Positions 44,533-53,883 are shown, numbered from the stretch's first letter. The stretch is DNA of 64,000 bases from Sulfurirhabdus autotrophica (GCF_004346685.1 NZ_SMCO01000008.1:62001-126000), one strand, 5' to 3'. The notes: generated by a model from the letters alone, not told the origin. Program-made: numbers and translations.

Positions 44533-45213
44533 ATGCCAAAATTAGGTGATTATTTAGGGCATATTTTGTCTGAAATAACAGTGGCAAGAATGCATGCCGA
44601 TATTGAATCTGTACGGGTGGCCGAGCTATATGCCGACCACCCATTATTGAAAAACATGCCTGTTCCCCGCTTCCGCATGCCTGATATCGATATCGACGTT
44701 CCAGTTGTCGTAAAGGAAATGGAGGAGCCTTCAGGTGGCGTATCTTCCCACGGCATTCCGCCTGTCGCAGACATGCGAAAAGTATTTGATAAAGCACTTT
44801 CTTCCGTGTTGGCTGAAAACCGTATCAACTTAACCGATGCCGTCAGAAGCAAGCTTAATACGATACTGGATCAAAGGGTAACGGCACTTACTCGCCCTTC
44901 TGAAACGGCAATTGATACAGGGCGTGTTTCACGTGATTTCATTAGTGTTTCCATGAAGACTTTGAGTACTGTTATGAAACCAGAAAAACAAGCAGAACTG
45001 GAGGCCCGGCTCAATGATGTACTACGTGTTGAATTGATCAAAATTCGAAAACCACCGGCACGTCTGAATGTGCTGGTTACGACAGCAGAAATTCGTGAGG
45101 CAGGCCCCTCTGAGGTCATTACGCACTTGCGCTTGAAAATTTCAGAAGAGGCCTTTGAATGGACAACCATCGAATCGGACGAAGGCAAAGATGATCGTTT
45201 AATCATCGAGTAA
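44533..45213 (+). CDS. Second protein of the DUF2589 cassette
   Basis: A 226-residue soluble protein. It starts MPKLGDYLGHILSEITVARM and has HPLLKNMPVPRFRMPDIDIDVPVVVKEME (outlined), a beta-type segment like the P-I-P motif region of DUF2589. The rest is helical (RKVFDKALSSVLAENRINLTDAVRSKL, ETAIDTGRVSRDF) with a final beta segment. It follows the DUF2589 gene after 45 bases and precedes gene 3 by six. In my memory this partner recurs next to DUF2589 genes in other genera, but no function is known. Probably physically associated with the DUF2589 protein. Confidence 0.72.
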   Translation: MPKLGDYLGHILSEITVARMHADIESVRVAELYADHPLLKNMPVPRFRMPDIDIDVPVVVKEMEEPSGGVSSHGIPPVADMRKVFDKALSSVLAENRINLTDAVRSKLNTILDQRVTALTRPSETAIDTGRVSRDFISVSMKTLSTVMKPEKQAELEARLNDVLRVELIKIRKPPARLNVLVTTAEIREAGPSEVITHLRLKISEEAFEWTTIESDEGKDDRLIIE

Positions 45214-45219
45214 CTTAAT

Positions 45220-45813
45220 ATGCTACGCATTGTCAATATTGAAGAAATTCAGAACATGCTGAGCAGCATTTCAGGGCTGGTTGATCTGCAGCAACGGCGC
45301 GATGCCAATTTCGATGACAAGGTTAAATTGTGGTTAGCGAAACTTGAAAAAATGCTTGAAAGAAATCGCATAATGCAAGTGGGCGAAGTGGCTACTTTAC
45401 GAGGTTTAATTCTTTCAGCAGAAAATGGGATTACCCCTCCCGGCATAGAGATACATGGCAACTCAACCAAACGAAAAATAATTGAAGCTGCAGTCACCTT
45501 TTCCCTTCGTCAGGCAAGCAGCGTGGTGTCGACAATTCTGCAAAAAGAGGTGGACAGGATATCTGATGCTGAACGTATGATGCGCCAGATCATTGCAATG
45601 GCCAAGTCTAAAGGACTTATTCCGGAAATTCCCGAAGCCAGCGATCATACTGAAGTGCTTAAATTCATCTGGCGTACACTTTCTGCCAATCCTGAAATAG
45701 CCCCTGGAACAACCAATGTGGAGGGTCTTGTTGGTCCCCATGATGCGCTTATTATTCTTGACCGTATCATTGCAAGCGATCTTCAAACGACAAAGCTTCA
45801 CCTGGAATCATGA
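45220..45813 (+). CDS. Third protein of the DUF2589 cassette
   Basis: A 197-residue, largely helical soluble protein (MLRIVNIEEIQNMLSSISGLVDLQQRRD..., DRISDAERMMRQIIAMAKSKG, KFIWRTLSANPEIAPG). No catalytic motif, signal peptide or membrane segment. Six bases after gene 2, so probably coupled. It resembles a scaffold or adaptor in composition, but I do not recognise a family. Confidence 0.65.
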   Translation: MLRIVNIEEIQNMLSSISGLVDLQQRRDANFDDKVKLWLAKLEKMLERNRIMQVGEVATLRGLILSAENGITPPGIEIHGNSTKRKIIEAAVTFSLRQASSVVSTILQKEVDRISDAERMMRQIIAMAKSKGLIPEIPEASDHTEVLKFIWRTLSANPEIAPGTTNVEGLVGPHDALIILDRIIASDLQTTKLHLES

Positions 45814-45841
45814 CCTGTATACAGGAAGAAAGAGCAATACA

Positions 45842-46393
45842 ATGCCTTTACAAGTAAATGTAAATACCGGCACTACGCCCTCCCCCCAGATTGTTGCAGC
45901 GAATACAGTGGTGGAACGTGCGCGCTCAATTGGCGATCCAAATGCATCCCGGGCGTTGGCTGTTACGATACCCGTTTGCAGAGTAGACCAGACTAAGCTG
46001 GAATATGAACAGCGGCGCAACGCAGGTCAGGTTGAGTTTCGCTTCAAGACTGGCATTCTTCAGCTGACATTGCGACAATCCATTTTCATCGCAAACAATA
46101 TCTCCGGTTGCGCGCAAGATATCTGGGCTGAACACGAACAGGATCATGCCACTGACAATCAGCAAATCATGAGCAGGATGGAGCGCGCTATCAGAGCACA
46201 TCGCGATTTGCAGAGCATTCTCATTTCACCCATTTGGCGCCCACGCAGGGCATTCAATACCGTGCAGGATACAATTCAGTCGACTGTTGGTAGCATTTTC
46301 ATGGAATTTACAACTGAGGCAGTACGAAGCCGCGACACCACTGCCGTCTACTCTGCCGTACGTGACCGAATTCGCCGTCAATGCAATCCTTAA
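45842..46393 (+). CDS. Fourth protein of the DUF2589 cassette, zincin-like HEQDH
   Basis: A 183-residue protein starting MPLQVNVNTGTTPSPQIVAANTVVERARS. The segment IWAEHEQDHATDNQQIM holds H98-E-Q-D-H102, the HExxH zinc motif of metallopeptidases, with a possible third ligand further on. ATG 45842 is preferred over the longer frame. It closes the cassette 28 bases after gene 3. If active, it could process the DUF2589 proteins; this is inference. An accidental HExxH match is possible in a short protein. Confidence 0.65.
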   Translation: MPLQVNVNTGTTPSPQIVAANTVVERARSIGDPNASRALAVTIPVCRVDQTKLEYEQRRNAGQVEFRFKTGILQLTLRQSIFIANNISGCAQDIWAEHEQDHATDNQQIMSRMERAIRAHRDLQSILISPIWRPRRAFNTVQDTIQSTVGSIFMEFTTEAVRSRDTTAVYSAVRDRIRRQCNP

Positions 46394-46683
46394 ACAAACT
46401 CATTAAAGTCTGCCAGAATCCAAGGTTTACCTTATAGGCCAACAGGACTTCGGCGACTCTTATCTCAGAATCATGGACACCAACTATCTCATTCCCACAA
46501 CTACAGATACCTGTTTGATTCATTTAAAGATTGATTTGACAGCCACAGCATCATGCCCGACAATTCTGTGCTGAAAGCTAATTAAGATCAACAATCATCA
46601 TTCAACCCTGATGCACTGACTTCGGGGAATAAGCCACATCGATCTATTCGCTTAAACAACAGAATGCCAGGAACCCCGACAAA

Positions 46684-47943
46684 ATGATCAAATCTCCATC
46701 ACCTATTCGCAAAGTTATTTTATTCAGTTTGGCGAGTTTAGCCTGTGGATTGTCATATGATGCAACCGCTTCAGGTTTTGCCTTGATTGAAGACAGTGGA
46801 AGCGGCTTGGGAAATGCTTTTGCGGGAGGTGCAGCCAGTGCTGAAGGGGCCAGTACGATTTATTACAATCCCGCCGGTCTGGTGCTGCTTGACCAGCAGC
46901 AGTTGGTGTTAGTCGCACACGCTATCAGACCTACAATCAAATTTACTGATCAAGGCTCTTCTAATGCGCCTCGGCCCGTTGGCGGCAACGGAGGAGATAT
47001 GAAAGATATCACCCTTGTGCCCAATTTCTATTATGCAGTGCCTGTTAGCCCGGCCCTGAGATTAGGTATTGGCATTAATGCGCCTTTTGGGCTGAAAACA
47101 GATTACGACCCAGCCTGGGCAGGTCGTTTTCAGGCGGTCAAGTCTGAATTAAAAACCGTTAATGTCAATCCTGCTATCTCATACAAAGTGAATGACCAGC
47201 TTGCCATCGGTGGGGGTATCAATTACCAGCATATTCAGGCCGAACTGACAAGCGCTGTCAATCTGGGTGTCTCAGAAGGTTACAGCACGATGAAGGGTAA
47301 TGATTATGCATGGGGTTACAATATGGGGGCACTCTTCCAAGCATCCCCGCAAACACGCATTGGTGCAAGCTATCGCTCACGTATCCGGTATCAACTCTCT
47401 GGTGACATTACTTTTACGGGCGTACCAAAGCCAAATGGCCCCGTTACAGCCGATTTAACGGTGCCTGATACTTTGTCTCTCAGCATTTTTCATCAAATAA
47501 ACCCTGAGTGGGATGTGATGGCTGACCTGACATGGACAGGCTGGAGCAGTTTTGACAAGCTGACAGTGGTGAGAACCACTGGTGAAGTAGTCAGCAGCAC
47601 GGATGAAAACTGGCGCAATACTTTACGTCCCAGCATCGGTATGAATTATCACTACAGTAAAAATGTTACTTTACGCAGTGGTGTTGCGTTCGATCAGAGC
47701 CCGGTTCGTGCCGAATATCGCACTGCCAGAATCCCTGATAGCGATCGCACTTGGCTGAGTTTTGGGGTGAAGTTTAATGTTTCTGCGCAAGGTGCTGTCG
47801 ATATAGGTTACGCACATATTTTCATGAAGGATGCAAATATCAACAGGATAGAAACACCCACGCCTTTGCCATCTTCGGCACTCAAGGGCAACTATAGCAA
47901 TTCCGTTGATATTCTGAGTCTGCAATATACGCATAATTTTTGA
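46684..47943 (+). CDS. OmpP1/FadL-family outer membrane channel
   Basis: A 419-residue outer-membrane beta-barrel. Signal peptide about 1-30, then the FadL start SGFALIEDSGSGLGNAFAGGAASAEGAST with the NPAGL motif, APFGLKTDYDPAWAGRF (a family hallmark), repeated amphipathic strands and a C-terminal Phe (TLQYTHNF-like end). These channels move long-chain fatty acids or other hydrophobic compounds by lateral diffusion. An RpfC-like kinase follows 32 bases later, so the pair may be cotranscribed and share a fatty-acid signal. Confidence 0.95.
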   Translation: MIKSPSPIRKVILFSLASLACGLSYDATASGFALIEDSGSGLGNAFAGGAASAEGASTIYYNPAGLVLLDQQQLVLVAHAIRPTIKFTDQGSSNAPRPVGGNGGDMKDITLVPNFYYAVPVSPALRLGIGINAPFGLKTDYDPAWAGRFQAVKSELKTVNVNPAISYKVNDQLAIGGGINYQHIQAELTSAVNLGVSEGYSTMKGNDYAWGYNMGALFQASPQTRIGASYRSRIRYQLSGDITFTGVPKPNGPVTADLTVPDTLSLSIFHQINPEWDVMADLTWTGWSSFDKLTVVRTTGEVVSSTDENWRNTLRPSIGMNYHYSKNVTLRSGVAFDQSPVRAEYRTARIPDSDRTWLSFGVKFNVSAQGAVDIGYAHIFMKDANINRIETPTPLPSSALKGNYSNSVDILSLQYTHNF

Positions 47944-47975
47944 TCCATAATGACTTAATTTGATTTCGGCTACAC

Positions 47976-50069
47976 ATGACACAAACAGAAAAAGCAGGAG
48001 GAAGCACAACTAGCCAATTGCTAGCTAAAATGCCGGAAGGTAAAAAAATTCGCGCTGTATTCGGGCGAGATCGCGAGTTTGAACAATCCCTGGTTCGTGT
48101 AGTTATCAGCTTACTCGTCCTGGCCTATTTATCCTGGAGCTGGTCTGAAGGGCAGCTGGTTAATCACGTCGGCGCTGTACTCTTCTGGAGCATTTCCTAC
48201 TTTTCGTTTGCCGTTCTGCTAGCTGTCTGGATTTTCCTGCGTCCTGAGACCATGAACTCTCGTCGCATCATCGGCACTATTTCAGACATGGTGTCTATCA
48301 CCTTCGCCATGAGCATGGGTGATCAGGTAGGTGCCGCATTGTATGGTGGCTACCTATGGGTAGTCATTGCCAATGGTTTCCGGTATGGACGGGCAGCGTT
48401 GTTTCAAACCCAGTTCATGTCTATCATCGGATTTATCTTTGTTCGCTTTTATAGCAAATTCTGGATGAACCAGTCACTTATGTGGGCGGGGCTGATGGTC
48501 TGGATGATTCTGCTTCCGGTCTACGTTTCGCTACTTCTTAAGAGGCTTGAACAAGCTCGTCAGAGCGCCGAACATGGCAATCAGGCAAAGAGCCAGTTTC
48601 TTGCCAATATGAGTCATGAAATCAGAACACCGTTAACAGCCATTATTGGTTTCTCGGAGTCATTACTCAACAGCCAGCAATCCATGTCGGATCGTATGGC
48701 CTCTATCTATACAATCATTCGAAATGGTAAACATTTACTTCAAATCATCAATGATATTCTGGATATCTCCAAAATAGAAGCGGGCAAACTGGATACAGAA
48801 CAAATTGAAGTTTCTCCGTTCAATGTACTCTCAGATATTCAAACCATGGCTCATCTTCAGGCTGAAGAGAAAGGCCTGATTTTTGCTATAGAATATATTT
48901 TTCCTCTACCAAAAATGATCATTTCTGATCCGGTACGACTGAAGCAGATACTGCTCAACCTTTGCAGTAACGCAATCAAATTTACCGAAAAAGGACGCGT
49001 GACTGTCCGGGTTGGCTTGGACCCTTTAAACGAACAGATGCAATTTGACGTCATAGATAGTGGTATTGGTATGACTGATGAGCAACAGGAAAAATTGTTT
49101 GCTCGTTTTACCCAGGCTGATTCCAGCATCACCAGGAAATTTGGTGGTACGGGCTTGGGGTTGCATCTTTCCCGCCAATTGGCAGAAAAGCTGGGGGGCA
49201 ATATTACCCTTGTGAGTCAGGCTGGCTCTGGCACAACCTTTACCCTCAGAATCAGCACTGGGCCACTCAAAAATGTTCAGTATGCCTACGATATTTCAGA
49301 AATTGCAGAGCATAAAACACGCCAGATTGCGCCACAACTGGCCAGACTGACTGGCAGCGTTCTGCTGGCTGAAGACAACCCGGACAATCAACGTCTCGTC
49401 AGCATGTACATCAAAAGAACAGGCGCAAATCACACCATTGCCGATCATGGGCTCGATGCAGTGCACAAAGCCTTGTCCGGCAAATTTGACCTTATTCTGA
49501 TGGATATGCAGATGCCGGTGATGGATGGTGTTAAAGCAACCGAAGTGTTACGCGAAAAAGGGTATACAGGACCAATCGTCGCACTCACTGCAAATGCGAT
49601 GCAGGAAGATAAAGACCGTTGCATTGCAGCCGGATGCAACGATTTCCTCACTAAGCCGCTAAATCTTGAACACTTTTATCAAATATTGGAAAAGTATCTC
49701 AAAGTGTCTGATGTGACTGGGCAACAGATACCCCCTATTTCATCCGAATTACTGAGTCAGGGGCCCGAGTTTGCTGAACTTGTGCATTCATTTATACAGC
49801 GCCTTCCCTCTATGGTAGAAAACATTCGAAATGCGTTTAACCAGTTAGACTGGACCACGATGAAAGAGCTGGTTCACGATTTAAAAGGTGTCAGTGGCGG
49901 TATGGGCTACCCACAACTCATGGATCATGCGCGTTCCATGGAAATGGAAATAATCAAGAATGACCACGAAGCAGTCACACACCAACTCAATAGCCTCGAT
50001 TTGCTTTGCGAACAAATCCAAGTGGGCGCCAAACAGGATTTGAGTGGCTTGGTTGCTGGCGGCAACTAA
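47976..50069 (+). CDS. RpfC-like hybrid sensor histidine kinase
   Basis: A 697-residue membrane sensor. Five to six membrane segments (about 35-175) with LRPETMNSRRIIGTISDMV and YGGYLWVVIANGFRYG match the RpfC input domain that senses DSF-type fatty-acid signals. H-box NMSHEIRTPL (H214), HATPase with NLCSNAIKF and GTGLGLHLS, receiver with DLILMDMQMP (D510), and HPt with VHDLKG (H634). The layout TM-HK-REC-HPt equals RpfC. No response regulator or rpfF-type synthase gene is adjacent. Its stop overlaps that of the convergent GST-like gene. Confidence 0.85.
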   Translation: MTQTEKAGGSTTSQLLAKMPEGKKIRAVFGRDREFEQSLVRVVISLLVLAYLSWSWSEGQLVNHVGAVLFWSISYFSFAVLLAVWIFLRPETMNSRRIIGTISDMVSITFAMSMGDQVGAALYGGYLWVVIANGFRYGRAALFQTQFMSIIGFIFVRFYSKFWMNQSLMWAGLMVWMILLPVYVSLLLKRLEQARQSAEHGNQAKSQFLANMSHEIRTPLTAIIGFSESLLNSQQSMSDRMASIYTIIRNGKHLLQIINDILDISKIEAGKLDTEQIEVSPFNVLSDIQTMAHLQAEEKGLIFAIEYIFPLPKMIISDPVRLKQILLNLCSNAIKFTEKGRVTVRVGLDPLNEQMQFDVIDSGIGMTDEQQEKLFARFTQADSSITRKFGGTGLGLHLSRQLAEKLGGNITLVSQAGSGTTFTLRISTGPLKNVQYAYDISEIAEHKTRQIAPQLARLTGSVLLAEDNPDNQRLVSMYIKRTGANHTIADHGLDAVHKALSGKFDLILMDMQMPVMDGVKATEVLREKGYTGPIVALTANAMQEDKDRCIAAGCNDFLTKPLNLEHFYQILEKYLKVSDVTGQQIPPISSELLSQGPEFAELVHSFIQRLPSMVENIRNAFNQLDWTTMKELVHDLKGVSGGMGYPQLMDHARSMEMEIIKNDHEAVTHQLNSLDLLCEQIQVGAKQDLSGLVAGGN

Positions 50070-50731
50070 GGAAAAATAACGACATCCGCTCCCGGTTCCC
50101 ACGGTTTGTATTTTTGCATCACAGAGACAAACAGCGATGATTCAATCTGGAATGCCAGCCATTGCTGCAGGCGAGGACAAGGCGTTTTTTCGAACCATTC
50201 CTCATCCACATGGGCAAACTGACGGACAAATGGAAATAATGCAATATCTGCCAATGTAATACGGTCTGATAATAAATAATGATTTGTCTTCAAACAGTTT
50301 TCCAGGCTCATCAAAAATACTTCGCCTTGACCTCGGTAGTACTCCATGGGGTGCTCTGGATATCTGTCAGCATACTTGTAACGATCCAGAATTTTTTTAA
50401 ACGCCTGATCATTTTCCTGAATCAAACGATGGGTCTGTTCAAACAATGCCGTATCGCTTCCGCCTGTCCAGTTGTCCGGATCATTTTCTGCCAGTGCCCA
50501 CTGCATGATTTCGACACTTTGTTCTATCACTCGCCCTTCTGGCAGTATAAGCACAGGAACGGTTCCTTTTGGTGACTGAGCCAGGAGTAATTCCGGCTTG
50601 TTGCGCAGCACCACTTCGCGTAGCGCTACTGATACACCACTATAGCTGATGGCCATTCGTGCCCGCATCGCATAGGGGCAACGACGGAATGAATACAATA
50701 CCGGGAGAGCACCTGCCATTGCCTGAGTCAT
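50066..50731 (-). CDS. GST/glutaredoxin-like protein with CPYA motif
   Basis: A 221-residue protein of glutathione-transferase fold. The thioredoxin-like N-terminal domain has RRCPYAMRARMAI, a CPYA active site like Grx2 and Omega/Beta GSTs. SPKGTVPVLILPEGRVIEQS is the cis-Pro/Ser glutathione-binding part, and the helical domain runs from about 95. Its start overlaps the ATP-grasp stop by four bases (ATGA). Last gene of the DUF971-radical SAM-ATP-grasp operon. Reaction unknown; a disulfide or glutathione-linked step is plausible. Confidence 0.87.
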   Translation of the reverse strand: MTQAMAGALPVLYSFRRCPYAMRARMAISYSGVSVALREVVLRNKPELLLAQSPKGTVPVLILPEGRVIEQSVEIMQWALAENDPDNWTGGSDTALFEQTHRLIQENDQAFKKILDRYKYADRYPEHPMEYYRGQGEVFLMSLENCLKTNHYLLSDRITLADIALFPFVRQFAHVDEEWFEKTPCPRLQQWLAFQIESSLFVSVMQKYKPWEPGADVVIFP

Positions 50732-51996
50732 GCGCAGCCTGCTTGTCCTGGGTGAGTAATGGCATTTGTTACAGGGATTTCTGTCTGAACATCAAATTGC
50801 AGGCAACTGTGCGCATGACGCAGTGAAGATTCGACTGCATCCGGGCTGATACCGCTAGCGAAAATAAACCCCAGATAACTCGCCCCTTCTGGCGATGGTG
50901 AGACTATCTGGCCTGCACTGGCGGTAATTTTTATGTCACTGATACCGGGAACCTGCCGTGCTTCATCCAGATGATGCACACTTTTCAAAATACCGCGCTT
51001 GGGAATCGGAATCATCATGACCCCTGTTGCTTCAGCTTGCCACACCTTCGGCAATGGCATGTTCAGGGCGTGACGCAAAATCAGTTCTTCCAGGCTCATG
51101 CCCAGCGCGTGTTGTAACATCCTGCCGCACAAACCGCCTATTGAACGTGTGGCAATTTCCAGCAACCATACACCTTGTTCGTTCAGGCGCATTTCCGCAT
51201 GAATCGGACCGCTTACTATTCCGGCCAGCTGACAGGCCTGCTGAACAGTATGAGCAATTTCATCCTGTTTAGCCTGCGAAAGTTGTGGTGGCGTGATATA
51301 AATGCTTTCTTCAAAATAAGGGCCATCCAGTGGGTCTGGTTTATCAAACAAAGCCAGAACACGCAGCTCCCCTTTTTCCAGCAATCCTTCTAATGCATAT
51401 TCGTGACCTGGGATAAACCGTTCCACAATCAACCCCAATTGTGCGCCGTCCCGGTCTGCTTTCTCCTGAATACGATTTACCCATTTCACTGCTTGTGTAA
51501 ATGCTTCCTGCGTATCAGCCCGAACAACTCCACGACTGGAAGAAAGTCGTCGCGCTTTAACCACAACAGGAAAAGAAAGCGAACAAGCCTGCTCAGGCTG
51601 AGTTTCAGAGGTGAGATGATAAAATTCAGGACAATGCAGCCCGCCATTGCGCAACAAACGGCGGAACGCCAACTTGTCACGCATCAACCATACTCCGGCG
51701 GGTGGATTTCCCGGCAACTGCAAACGCTCGCTCAACAGGGCTGCCAATTCCAGTCCGCTATCATCCACTGCCAGCACGGCATCCGGTTTGCGGCCTAAAG
51801 ACTCCATGACCTGATGAACCGCAATTTCAGGCTGATCGAAAGGCACTGAGCTGATAGGACTCATTCCCCAGCCAGGGGCTAGCCTGTGACAGTAATCGGC
51901 AGCGCTGATGATTTCTACATCGAGTTTTTTTGCAGCGGCAATAAAGTCTTCGTTACGATAACTGCTGGCTGGCAGCAATAACAAAATTCGTTTCAT
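50728..51996 (-). CDS. ATP-grasp ligase
   Basis: A 422-residue ATP-grasp protein with the three expected parts. N-terminal Rossmann-like domain (MKRILLLLPASSYRNEDFIAAAK), ATP-grasp centre (FPVVVKARRLSSSRGVVRADT, LIVERFIPGHEYALEGL) and the metal-binding end (GPIHAEMRL, WLLEIATRSIGG). Members of this carboxylate-amine ligase group join a carboxyl to an amine or thiol. Ten bases lie between it and the radical SAM gene, and it overlaps the GST-like gene by four. Substrate unknown. Confidence 0.88.
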   Translation of the reverse strand: MKRILLLLPASSYRNEDFIAAAKKLDVEIISAADYCHRLAPGWGMSPISSVPFDQPEIAVHQVMESLGRKPDAVLAVDDSGLELAALLSERLQLPGNPPAGVWLMRDKLAFRRLLRNGGLHCPEFYHLTSETQPEQACSLSFPVVVKARRLSSSRGVVRADTQEAFTQAVKWVNRIQEKADRDGAQLGLIVERFIPGHEYALEGLLEKGELRVLALFDKPDPLDGPYFEESIYITPPQLSQAKQDEIAHTVQQACQLAGIVSGPIHAEMRLNEQGVWLLEIATRSIGGLCGRMLQHALGMSLEELILRHALNMPLPKVWQAEATGVMMIPIPKRGILKSVHHLDEARQVPGISDIKITASAGQIVSPSPEGASYLGFIFASGISPDAVESSLRHAHSCLQFDVQTEIPVTNAITHPGQAGCA

Positions 51997-52005
51997 GATT
52001 CAGCT

Positions 52006-53466
52006 TTAAAAGCTCTGCAGTTGTTGCTCTGTCGGTTCGGCACAGCAGTACCAGGGTTCAGAAAGATGCGCGATCGTTTCGCCAAACTCAGCTTTTGTCA
52101 GCGGAGGAACAGCAATACCTAGCGCCTCGTGTGTGAGTTGCCATATTTGTGCAAAAATTTCACTACGCGGCATTTCCGCTTCTTCACCTTTAGCTGCGCA
52201 CACCTGCAAAGCCTGCTGCAAAACATCCACACGCGGGTCCTGATGCTGCCACGGATAGCCCAGTAATTTGGCATCAAATGGCTTGATCATTTGCATAAAG
52301 CCCGGCAATTGAAGCAGATAAGAACCTTCCGGGATCAATAAGCGAATACAGAGCTGGATAGGCGGCACGGCCTCCACCAGCTTCAAACGTAATAAAGTAC
52401 TTAGCAGGTCTAAATAGCCTTCCAGTGTTGTCCAGGGCGTAAATGGCACAAACGTAGGCGCCATGAATATCCCTGACTCGCGACATAATTCCAGCGCACG
52501 CTCAAAGTCTGCGCGGGTATGATTTTTAGCCAGATAATCCAACACTTTTTCATCTACCGACTCAACTGCAGCCGTAATAAACAGGCAACCTGCTCCCCTC
52601 AGCTTGGGCAGCAATTCAGCATGTTCAATAATATGCTGAATCTTGATGGTGGCATCAAAACTCACATTGGGGAATTTGGTATGCATCGCCGTAATCACTT
52701 TCATGGCATGGGTAGGGCCATTGAAAAAATCCGGATCACCAAAAGATATATGCCCTGCACCAGCCTGCACCTGCTGCAGTATATCTGCCATCACCACATC
52801 AACCGGCACAATGCGAAACTTGCCCTGATAGACCGGCACTACCGGACAATGGCGGCATAAGTGTTTGCATCCACGGCTTGCTTCGATAAAGCCCAGCATT
52901 TTTTTCCCACCATCCGGCAATATCAAATGCGCATAACGATGCAAGCGGGGCAAACCGGAACGATCCGGCGTCATAAATTCAATTTTAGACAGATTAACAA
53001 CAGGCTCGGTTTGCACGTCACATGCCTCGCCCGCACGCAACCGCTGCGCCAGACTGAGTAACGCCGGTTCACACTCTCCACCCAGAATGGTTTTCACACC
53101 CAAACCGCGCAACAGCGCTTCATTCATGGGTGCATACAAACCATATACGCATAAATGCGCTTCAGGCAATAGCTCACGAATACGGGGTATTGCCTCAACG
53201 GCAATACGTGTGGCGGTATGCATACCCACATACAACGCCACCAATTTCGCCCCAACCAGAAATGACGGATCGAGTTTTTGCAAGGAAAGATCAATGCACT
53301 GAACGTTAAACCCGTCTTGCTTCAGCCAGGCAGCAGGTTCGGCCAACGCAAAAGGCTGCCTTCCCAATTCATACGGATTAATCAGCACCACTTTAAACAT
53401 GGTCGCCGGGTCTACCCAGATCATTTCATCTGCGCTATCTAATTCACAGGAACTGTTGTTATCCAT
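52006..53466 (-). CDS. CUAEP/CCAEP-tail radical SAM protein with B12-binding-like domain
   Basis: A 486-residue radical SAM enzyme. N-terminal cobalamin-binding-like Rossmann region (FKVVLINPYELGRQP, GLGVKTILGGECEPALL), then RGCKHLCRHC with Cys-x3-Cys-x2-Cys for the 4Fe-4S cluster (about 210-217) and the barrel. The C-terminus reads WYCCAEP, the CCAEP tail after which this family is named; selenoprotein members have CUAEP. ATG 53466 is used; ATG 53400 (MFKVVLINPY) is equally possible. It lies seven bases after the DUF971 gene. Substrate unknown. Confidence 0.88.
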   Translation of the reverse strand: MDNNSSCELDSADEMIWVDPATMFKVVLINPYELGRQPFALAEPAAWLKQDGFNVQCIDLSLQKLDPSFLVGAKLVALYVGMHTATRIAVEAIPRIRELLPEAHLCVYGLYAPMNEALLRGLGVKTILGGECEPALLSLAQRLRAGEACDVQTEPVVNLSKIEFMTPDRSGLPRLHRYAHLILPDGGKKMLGFIEASRGCKHLCRHCPVVPVYQGKFRIVPVDVVMADILQQVQAGAGHISFGDPDFFNGPTHAMKVITAMHTKFPNVSFDATIKIQHIIEHAELLPKLRGAGCLFITAAVESVDEKVLDYLAKNHTRADFERALELCRESGIFMAPTFVPFTPWTTLEGYLDLLSTLLRLKLVEAVPPIQLCIRLLIPEGSYLLQLPGFMQMIKPFDAKLLGYPWQHQDPRVDVLQQALQVCAAKGEEAEMPRSEIFAQIWQLTHEALGIAVPPLTKAEFGETIAHLSEPWYCCAEPTEQQLQSF

Positions 53467-53472
53467 AAAATG

Positions 53473-53883
53473 TCATTTCGATTTTGGACGCGCCTGAAAT
53501 GCGCCTATTACAGCTTCCCTGCTTGCGCCTGCTTCTTCCATACGCTTTAAATACTCTTGCCACATTTCTTCCTGATGCATACCCAGCTTGTAGAAATAAT
53601 CCCAGGAATAAATACCACTATCGTGGCCATCAGAGAAAATCAGCACCACAGCGTACGCACCCACTGGCTCAACATTGACGATTTCCACATTTTTCTTGCC
53701 GATTTGCAGTACTTCTTGCCCGTGGCCATGCCCTCGGACTTCAGCTGAAGGGGAGTGGACACGCAAAAACTCGTAAGGCAACTCGAAACGCTTCCCATCT
53801 GCAAATGAAATTTCCAGCACACGGGATTTCTGATGCAACTTGAGCTCAAGCGGCGTAGGGGTGGACTTATCTAAACCTGCCAT
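53473..53883 (-). CDS. DUF971 (GBBH-like N-terminal) protein
   Basis: A 136-residue soluble protein. The DUF971 domain covers about 12-105: ELKLHQKSRVLEISFADGKRFELPYEFLRVHSPSAEVRGHG (outlined), then KKNVEIVNVEPVGAYAVVLIFSDGHDSGIYSWDYFYKLG. This is the fold found at the N-terminus of gamma-butyrobetaine hydroxylase. Often linked to Fe-S or ubiquinone genes. First gene of the four-gene operon with the CCAEP radical SAM protein, so it may be an accessory to that enzyme. Confidence 0.92.
   Translation of the reverse strand: MAGLDKSTPTPLELKLHQKSRVLEISFADGKRFELPYEFLRVHSPSAEVRGHGHGQEVLQIGKKNVEIVNVEPVGAYAVVLIFSDGHDSGIYSWDYFYKLGMHQEEMWQEYLKRMEEAGASREAVIGAFQARPKSK

Noticed and set aside
46473-46574. 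A 33-codon frame after the DUF2589 cassette
   Set aside because: No ribosome binding site and no sign of conservation; it is likely chance.
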